Shown piece by piece: positions 56,718 through 64,000 of a DNA stretch of 64,000 nucleotides. The position numbers were made by a program, and so were the translations under genes. The DNA comes from Phyto melanocephala (taxonomy: Eukaryota; Arthropoda; Insecta; Diptera; Rhinophoridae): positions 90,493,015 through 90,557,014 of the forward strand of contig OW799237.1 in NCBI GenBank assembly GCA_941918925.1. The letters run 5' to 3'. The notes beneath the pieces were generated by a model. The model did not search any database, had not been told where the DNA came from, and saw nothing but the letters and a program-made list of their open reading frames with translations. Each line of letters begins with the position of its first letter. Position 1 is the first letter of the stretch.

Positions 56718-57107
56718 AGTCGGATTCGGTTAAGCTGCCACCGTTTAATTGAAGAAATCAATTAACTAAAATTTAATATTTTTACTATTATTTTAAAGAA
56801 AATGAGTTCGCTTAAGAGAAAATCAGTTTTACAACTTTTTGTTTTTAAAGCTACAAAGTTCAATAAAGCAAACACTGCTTAGTAGAAAAAATTTCTCAAT
56901 TTCAAAAATTTCTCTCAAAAATTTACGATGAAATACAATGCTACGGCAACATTTTCTATTATCTTGTTTTAAAACAATATAAAAAGTAGACAATCTATTT
57001 AACCAAAATGTTTTTAATTTATCCAAAGTTTTTTATTAATGAAAATCTTGCATAAGCCAAAAAAATAAATCCTTCAGTTATCAATTTCCCTTACCCGAAT
57101 CCGACTG
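56718..57107. mobile_element. MITE candidate with agtcggattcgg ends
   Basis: The left end reads gagtcggattcggttaag and the complement of the right end reads cagtcggattcgggtaag. About 390 bp of AT-rich non-coding DNA between. No clear target duplication. Confidence 0.6.
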
Positions 57108-57145
57108 TTTACGTGTAATGTTTGTAAGTATGATGTTTGTGTACC

Positions 57146-57573
57146 GCTTAGACCCCTTTGTGACTAGGCAAGTCACTTGCGCAAGAGACTTGCGCAAGTC
57201 TTGTGTTTATAGTACAAAAGGGTAAGGTCGGGTTAAGAGGAAGAAACTTGCTCATATTTGAGTACACACTTGCCTGTACTCGGCAAGTGCGAGCAAGTTT
57301 TGTTGAGAAACCAAAAACAAAAAAGAAATAAAAACAAACTAGAGTGCTATATTCATGGGGCTTTAGAAAGTTGATTTCAACAAAATGATAATTGTAGAAA
57401 TTTCAAACGGAATGACAAACCTATATACCCTTTTCACTGTATGAAGAGAACGAAACTTGGGCAAGTCAATTGCTGAGTCTGAACGTGAAAGCAAGTTCAA
57501 AGAAAAATAAAATAAAATAAAATAAAAACTAACTTGCGCAAGTGACTTTCCTAGTCAGAAAGAAGTGTTAGCA
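57146..57573. mobile_element. MITE candidate rich in cttgcgcaag palindromes, with nested repeat fragment
   Basis: The left end holds gactaggcaagtcacttgcg and the complement of the right end gactaggaaagtcacttgcg, with weaker matching further out. Palindromic cttgcgcaag occurs at 57178, 57190 and 57534. A GGTATA-family fragment (57345-57445, with gtgctatattcatgggg and caaacggaatgacaaac) lies inside. Class unknown. Confidence 0.6.
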
Positions 57574-57574
57574 G

Positions 57575-59230
57575 TTTAAAAAACCAATACACAATAAAAA
57601 AAGTATTCCGTTTATGAATGCAAGAAATACAAAAAGAAAACCTACATATGAAACATTGTTTCTGCCCGCACCAAATATTGTGTATGCATTTAGGTATGTC
57701 GCAAAACATTAAAAAACAAGTTGCCACAAGTATTTAACTAAATTTTTTTAAAAAAACCTCCAAAGGGAAAAAATCTGTAATAAAATTTTTTATAATAAAT
57801 CCATATAGGATTATTATCATAAAATCCTAAAAGGTAATATCAGTGGATTTCATGGGCAACCGCGTATGTTCATTTTTTATGATTTTGAGTTAATAATGCC
57901 ATATTGCTTAGTTTTAAGCGCCCTTTACTTGGTTCTAAAAATGCCTGAAATAAGATGGAGCCATTTCGATTTTTTTAATTGCATAGCAACGTAACTTCTA
58001 TATATATTCAAAAAGCGTTCAGCACTAACGCAGTATGTTGACTTACGCGTGCTTAATGGCAAATTATTTCATTTTTTTCTTTTTTTTTTTAAACAAACAA
58101 CCACATACGCTGTTATTTCTGAACACATTTAAAAGTCATTTTCTGATAATTTTTCAGTTTTCTAGAAAAGTGTACTACCTACCTACGTTTATCTGCACAC
58201 ACTTTTAGTTTTCGTACCACTTTGTTTATTTTCGTATTCGATATGATATAATTTTAAAAGAATATTTGTCTAAAATTTTTATAAGAAAATTTAAAGATCT
58301 TTATTGGCACGAATGGTAAAAAAAAGTTTAAAAAGTTCAATACCTAACCCGCTGTTTTATATAAAACGGTTTAATGGCTCTCCTGAAAAATTTAATTTTA
58401 AGACATACCATGCCCATGAAAACCACAGATATAATTATCTTTAATCAGAATTGCTTGCTTGAAACCCGTTTATACTTATGTTTTTTTATCACTAATCAGA
58501 CATACATACAATAATTCTTTAAAATTTAATATTGTCTGGTGTTCAATACTAAATGAAATTGCTTTTATCGTATGTATTTAATATGTGTAACAAAAATTTG
58601 GGAGAAACAAAAAGTTGGAAAAACTAAAAATTAAAGTCTTTTAAATATTTTCTTTAATTCCTAAAATGGTGAAATTGTCCCCATTAACACAACAAAAATA
58701 ATAAACTACAATGGCAACGCTGCTAACTTTTCTTCAAGGAAAATAAAAATTCTATCTGTGAATCGATTTTTTTTAATTTTTCGATTATGTTGTTTGAATG
58801 AATGATTCTTGTGAGGAATTTTAAATTTAAATTGTGGAGAGAAATTTATTTAAAATTTTTTTTTAAATTTCATTTGTCTCGCAAATTTTATTTTTAAAAT
58901 TCGGAAAACAAAAAAAATTATTCGTCACAATGTGGAAAATTTAAGTCATTCGAATTAATATCATTCACAAAAAATATCTATTCGAATGATTTGCGTACTA
59001 TGCTTCTGCCTCATAATTCTGCTAGCATACTCCTTAATTGGCTAAAACGTTAAGAAAGATCATACCTTTGACATACTACATTGAGATTGGAGTTTCTTGT
59101 TAAGCTTATAATATAGAGTGAGAAGCGTTGCTGCAAAGCTCCTAGATTAGTTAAAGTTTTATTTCAAGGACTTTTTTGTATCTAAGAGCTTCACATTTCA
59201 AAAAGTTTAAAAAAGTTGATCCCATGAAAA
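57575..59230. other. AT-rich stretch, nothing identified
   Basis: Some phrases near 58780-59010 (cgcaaattttatttttaaaa, gcgtactatgcttctg) loosely match 54150-54360. No defined element. Confidence 0.35.
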
Positions 59231-59239
59231 AAAATGTTT

Positions 59240-59650
59240 TTAATAGAACCTCCGCTCGAGGTCCTACTACCTTATCAAAGTATACACGCCAAAATACCAG
59301 CACCTCTGGCTAAGGAATAGGAGAATCCTGGACGTACAATAAGTGGTTAAGGAGACTCAGATGTTAATGGATCCCATGAATCGAATGAAAGTGGTCAAAA
59401 CGCTGCATTTATGTGTAATGAAGACATGGATACTGACATCACTTTCTTTACTGATGGGGTATATTAGAATCCTATATCTCGTATTTAAAAAGTTTAAGGG
59501 AGACTCTGATTACGGTAGACTAAGAATTAAATCGTTTTCTAGTGAAGAGACAACTCCTGTCACCGAAATTAGTCCTGGAATGGATACTAATTAATAGCTA
59601 TGAAATCACTGGGAAGCGAAGTGGATAAAAAATTTATTCAAAATAGTAGT
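59240..59650 (+). pseudogene. Coding-like remnant, not TE-like, unidentified
   Basis: A GC-richer patch. One plus frame reads EPPLEVLLPYQSIHAKIPAP, LAKE, stop, ENPGRTISG, stop, GDSDVNGSHESNESGQNAAF, MCNEDMDTDITFFTDGVY, stop. After a frame change it continues KKFKGDSDYGRLRIKSFSSE and ETTPVTEISPGMDTN to a stop. A third frame then reads MKSLGSEVDKKFIQNSSGEL. The Ser/Asp/Glu-rich, low-lysine composition resembles a disordered cytoplasmic tail of a host protein and no TE family I know. Stops and frame changes indicate a pseudogene or captured gene fragment. No identity is claimed. Confidence 0.5.
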
Positions 59651-59654
59651 GGTG

Positions 59655-61868
59655 AGCTGTGAATTTTTCCCAACACATACATACATATATAAAATGTTGT
59701 TTATATTCAAAGATGTAAGATGCAATTTGTGTTTGTCTCTTAAGTGGTACATTCTGCTATATTTGTATGTATGCGCACATATATTAAAACTTGAAAATCT
59801 TTAAATTCCTTTCAAATACTATTTATATGTTTTTCATTATGTTTTGCTGTTTAGTGCAAGAATCTTAATTTGAATCATTTTATTGTATTGTGCACTTTAT
59901 GCTTCTGTAAACATGTAGCGCCAAATAAGAGACCTAAACAATTTCTTAAAACTCAAAACAAAACAGTGGGGTATTTTTAAAGAGAATAAAAAATATGTTT
60001 ACATTTTCTTAGCAAGAAAATTATTTTTAAGTCCATATTTAAAACGAGTAAATGTGATTCCCTTGTAGAGGTTTCATGTCGAATAAAAAATCGAAATTAC
60101 TTGATCTATTTTTTCAAATTGAATTAGTTAATTAAAATTAATTTATTGAATTTATTATACAATCAACCCACTGTCCCACGTTGCATATCTATTTCAATCC
60201 CATGAATGTATGTATTAAAGCAATAGATTGTGCTTATTAGATTGTAACCATGTTTTATGTTTAATTTATAAATATAAATTATGGTTTTTGAGCTATGAGC
60301 GAGGGGCTTTGCATCAGTAGCTTTAAAATATGTTACTAAAGTAAGTTTTATATATCATAAAGGAAAATAAAATAAAAGAAAACTTATTATTTAAAATACT
60401 GTCACTATTTTAAAAGTATTACCTTAATAGATTCAATTAAATAAAATCGTTCGCCAGTTATAAATTATTTAAGTAACTGAATACTCATTCCTACTTATCT
60501 TTAAATTACTTCTAAGCAATGACAAAAGTAACTTTACCAACGAACATACATCATCTTAAGTTAAATTATATATATTAGACTGCATCAATATTAGAAAATT
60601 GCTTTAAAATTTGCACACTACACATTTTAAATGTTATATATTAAAGTATGCTGTTGCTAAAGATAAGATGATAACCATATTATGATCACCACAGCTCAAG
60701 ACACATATATATATTTCAAATTATTTTCCATAAACAAATAACAACAATTTGAATAAACCAAGTTTATATTTTCATAATTACTGTTTTCTATTTGAAGTTT
60801 TCCCCTCTCGACTCAGCCACAAGCAGGCAGTTCAGTGTGATTAAATTAATATAATTATAATTAATCGCTAACTGTTAAAAAGCCAATAATTAAATTTAGG
60901 GCACTAACATCAAGGACTGTTATTCTATATTTGGTTTTTTGTTTTCTTATTTTTTGCTACATCAGAGCAACTGCAAAAACACATACATAGTTTTGTTTAC
61001 ACGATGCTTGAAAATGTATGACTATGTGGCAACATTGTTTGATACAACAAAACAACTTTTAGATATTTTCTCTTAACGAGAATTCATATGTAAGTATGTA
61101 TGTATATCACTGATAGAAAAGCTCTAACTACCCATTAATTTAAAAAAATTAAATTAAAAAGGGTATGTATTTTTTAAACCGGAGCAGTACAGACTTCATT
61201 CGCTTACCATATTCCATCCATGGAAATGCTTAAATTATTTGCATATGAAGGCACAACAAAGTATTTATTTTGTACTGCTTATTATTGAAACACTAGAAAA
61301 AAGGAGATAAAATTATTTCATCAAAAATTTTCTATTTATATTTCTCTTTTACGGGCTGCTAATTTTTTTAGCAATTCGTGGTGGCACAACCAACTGTCAT
61401 ATTTTCCTCGACCTAAGCACAAAGAAATTTTACCGTTAAAATCTTGATCAAACCGTCGGAAGGATTTCAAATAATAACTTACATATTAAGTTTCGAATTC
61501 AAAGAATTTTTAGGCCAGCAAGGAATATTGAACTTAGTCGCATCTGCAGTAAAGTTCAACCAGTATATTATATTAGGAACAAGGTCGGCTTTTTTGCTAT
61601 ATATGAACTCACTTGAACTTTAATCTTTAAATTTACCACCATTATTTTAATTTCAACTCTTTGTTGTGCATGATTAATCAAAATTTTCTTAAACTTATTC
61701 TTTAAAAACAAATCTGGACGAGCAAAAATAATTTTTTGTGAATTTAATTTTTCAATACATTGGTTGTTAACTGACAAAAATTTCAAAGCTTTTTAAAAAA
61801 AGTTTATATTAATTAAAAAAGTTATTTAAAATAATTAAAAATATAATTTAAATTTAGAAATAAATCAC
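59655..61868. other. AT-rich stretch, nothing identified
   Basis: Scattered short ORFs, none with motifs. No paired ends seen. Confidence 0.5.
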
Positions 61869-61872
61869 TTGG

Positions 61873-62276
61873 GGCCATTATTACAACTTGCTGACAAAGC
61901 TAATGTTAATAAAAGGTAACTTTTGTTAACGTAAGCAATAAATTAACCATTAAGTATTTTTCGTTACTACAACCTGCCTATAAAATAAATTGTATTTTTT
62001 TTTTAAATATGGCAGCACCAAAGCAAATGCTGAACAAATTAATTAGTTCTTTAAAAACAAAGTGGCAACGACAAGCAAATAGTAAACAATTCCCTTATAC
62101 TGTAGAAAATATGGTAACTTTTAATTATAAACCTCACGTTAAAAGTTAGAGGTAGAGTGATCTTCCCTTTAACTTATCGGACACTTTTAGGTTAAAGTGA
62201 AGTTGTAATAAAGAAAAACTAGTTATCTGTCCGAAAACATCCTAACTTTAGTTATCGGTAAGTTATAATAATGGCC
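61873..62276. mobile_element. MITE with ggccattatta ends
   Basis: The left end reads ggccattattacaacttgct and the complement of the right end reads ggccattattataacttacc. About 404 bp, non-coding. The inner right half (tttaggttaaagtgaagttg, aataaagaaaaact) is homologous to 5950-6000 in hAT copy A and to the matching part of copy B. Confidence 0.7.
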
Positions 62277-62334
62277 TTTAGTCATTTAATTTAAAAATTT
62301 TAAGTAATAATTTTTTCTGTGTATAGCAGTGAAA

Positions 62335-62480
62335 AATCGAATGGTCAGCGCACAAATAATATGAAAATCGAAAAAACGATAAAAAAAATTCAACTCAACA
62401 TTCAAATTAGAAAGACCGAATGTCATTGTACAAAAAAGACATTACGAAAAATTGGTTTGGTAACTTTTTAAGTGACAATA
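62335..62480 (+). repeat. Dispersed repeat paired with 5240-5400
   Basis: Contains gtcagcgcacaaataa, caacattcaaattagaaa, aaaaagacattacgaa and ttggtttggtaactttttaa in the same order as the first copy. Non-coding. Confidence 0.6.
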
Positions 62481-62919
62481 AATGGAAAACTGATATATAG
62501 GATATATAGGAAAATCTTAATGCTATATATCCTGAGCCGATTTCATGCAAACTTCTCATAAACCATCTACAGACTACCACCAACGTGTACCCTGGTTGAA
62601 ATCAGTTGACCCGTTTCCGCAGTTAGTGGTGGCATCAAAGTATACACTTCTTTTTATATACATATATAGAAGATCAAATAATTACGAATACATATTTAAA
62701 TATGTTTTCAATTTTTTTTTATATTGTTTTTTTTTCTAAATCATGTAAAAATCATCATATCGTTGATTAACCTGGTAGTTCGCTGCACGCAAACAGTTAA
62801 GTGGAGTCTGTATGACTCCGTTTTGACATCATCATATCGACCCCTGTACGCGAAATTATCGTATGTTACAAAAACAAAATTTTACAGGAGAGCGTTTTTA
62901 TTACTTTTAAATAAATATC

Positions 62920-63857
62920 AAGTAAGAGTGCTATATTCGACCATGCCGAATCTGATAACACCCTTCACCATCATGTACATAGGTATAATCCCACATCGTA
63001 CCTTAACCTATATTTCATGTTATACGCCAATTTTTATTTTTTTTACGTAGTCAACTGTATTCTATTAGTCAAGCCCTTTCATTTGATACCCATATTGATG
63101 GGGTTAAATAAATTTGATCCGCCATACGGTTTTAGACGCCATCTTGGATTTTACATTTTCTAATAATTTAATGTATTCTACTGGTCAAGCCCTTTCATTT
63201 GATACCAATATTGAAGGGGTTCAAGAGGTTACATTTTAAAATACCAGACCCAAATAAAAATTTATTGTCCGCCATTTTGTAGTGGCGGCCAACATGAATT
63301 TTAATTTTTTTATAGTGCTCATATTGCGCTAGTCAATTTCTTTCAGATGATGCCAATATTGACTATCTCGGTTGTCTAGAAGCTGAAAAAAATTGATTTT
63401 CGTTTGTTAGTTCTTAGAATATATATTTAAAAAAAATTTTTTGCCTATCACTTTACCGATTAGAGCCCGCCTTATCCAAAATTTTTCACGAATATCTCTA
63501 GAGGCATATTATATCTACAAATAGTGACAAAGGTACCTATAAATTATTCTATGGCTGAAAAATTTTAATTTTGGTGGCAAAAATATGGGAAAAAACAGAG
63601 GCAGTCGTGTTTATTTGCTCATATCTCAGAAAGTTATCAGGCGATTGTGCTGAATTTCAATAGCGATTCATTCCCGGTTGGCTGCTTCTAAAAGTTGATT
63701 TCAACCAGCTCACGAACAGACGGACATGGCTTAATCGACTCCTCTATTCATAATCTTTAAGAAAATATATCTTCATGAGGTCGGAAATGAAAATTGTAAA
63801 ACAAAACGGAATGAAAAAGCTATATATACCCTTGTGCACCACAAGTGAAGGGTATAA
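62920..63857 (-). repeat. GGTATA-family dispersed repeat, complete copy
   Basis: 938 bp, minus orientation. The plus strand begins aagtaagagtgctatattcg, then gccgaatctgat and cccttcaccatcatgtacat. The interior has three cgccat-bearing segments and repeated agccctttcatttgatacc. The end holds agacggacatggcttaatcg, cctctattcata, aacggaatgaaaaagctata and cacaagtgaagggtataaaa. It is the best reference copy in the window. The ORFs at 62724 and 63744 overlap it and are not genes. Confidence 0.8.
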
Positions 63858-64000
63858 AAACGTAAAGAACACTACCAAATACGATAAAATATACACAGTG
63901 TCATCTCCATAACTAAAACAGTTATCGCTTGAATATTTTATCAGCAGATGGATTAATGGATGTAGAACCAATTTGCATAAAAAAGTCGATTTCTAAAAAA

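Noticed and set aside
62724..63050. 108-aa ORF
   Set aside because: Half of it is in the terminal part of a GGTATA repeat; composition is AT-driven.

Overview
This is AT-rich animal nuclear DNA with no recognisable complete host gene. Everything identifiable is a transposable element (TE), a TE remnant, or simple sequence. A higher fly (Diptera, probably a calyptrate) is suggested by the Ty3/gypsy, Helitron, Tc1, pogo, piggyBac and hAT types present. It is also suggested by a dispersed repeat whose ends read GGTATA and whose interior carries GTCCGTCT repeats. The organism call is inference; the elements themselves are read from the sequence.

Layout. 0-5 kb: a Tc1/mariner-type transposase tail, a GGTATA repeat, a LINE reverse-transcriptase fragment (minus strand) and a block of ~120-bp imperfect repeats. 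5.58-6.64 kb: a non-autonomous hAT with an 8-bp target duplication; a second copy lies inverted at 21.55-22.63 kb. 9.3-10.1 kb: a hAT remnant that keeps the C-terminal dimerisation segment. 11-20 kb: a GGTATA repeat, a MITE with TAA duplications, a Mutator-like (MULE) transposase fragment and two unidentified coding-like remnants. 20-28 kb: decayed transposases of one Tc1/mariner-type family, one almost full length (24.6-25.85 kb), plus a 239-bp MITE whose termini are arrays of 30-bp units. 30-33.5 kb: a GGTATA repeat with an 8-bp minisatellite, a CRE-plus-palindrome site and a further MITE.

33.6-38.3 kb: the best-preserved feature, a Ty3/gypsy retrotransposon with identical 172-bp LTRs, a GATTG target duplication, gag, protease, reverse transcriptase, RNase H and integrase, but two frame breaks and no env. 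39.1-39.6 kb: another transposase remnant. 42.1-43.65 kb: a pogo/Tigger-like element carrying a nested 720-bp Helitron. 44.83-45.56 kb: a piggyBac deletion derivative flanked by TTAA. 47-52.6 kb: a TA-flanked MITE, two GGTATA repeats in opposite orientation with a tRNA-derived SINE between them, and a second copy of the TAA MITE. 54.58-56.24 kb: a complete Tc1 element of the IR/DR type with a dead transposase (catalytic Glu is Lys). 56.7-57.6 kb: two more MITE candidates. 59.2-59.65 kb: a coding-like remnant that does not look like a TE. 61.9-63.9 kb: a MITE related to sequence inside the hAT copies, and a full GGTATA repeat.

How it works together: the window is a layered TE graveyard, not an operon or pathway. 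Nesting gives relative ages: pogo before Helitron; GGTATA repeats before SINE and TAA MITE; an older MITE-like segment inside the hAT family before it spread. The gypsy insertion is the youngest by LTR identity. Intervening sequence is AT-rich intergenic or intronic DNA. No CRISPR, rRNA or credible tRNA gene was found.
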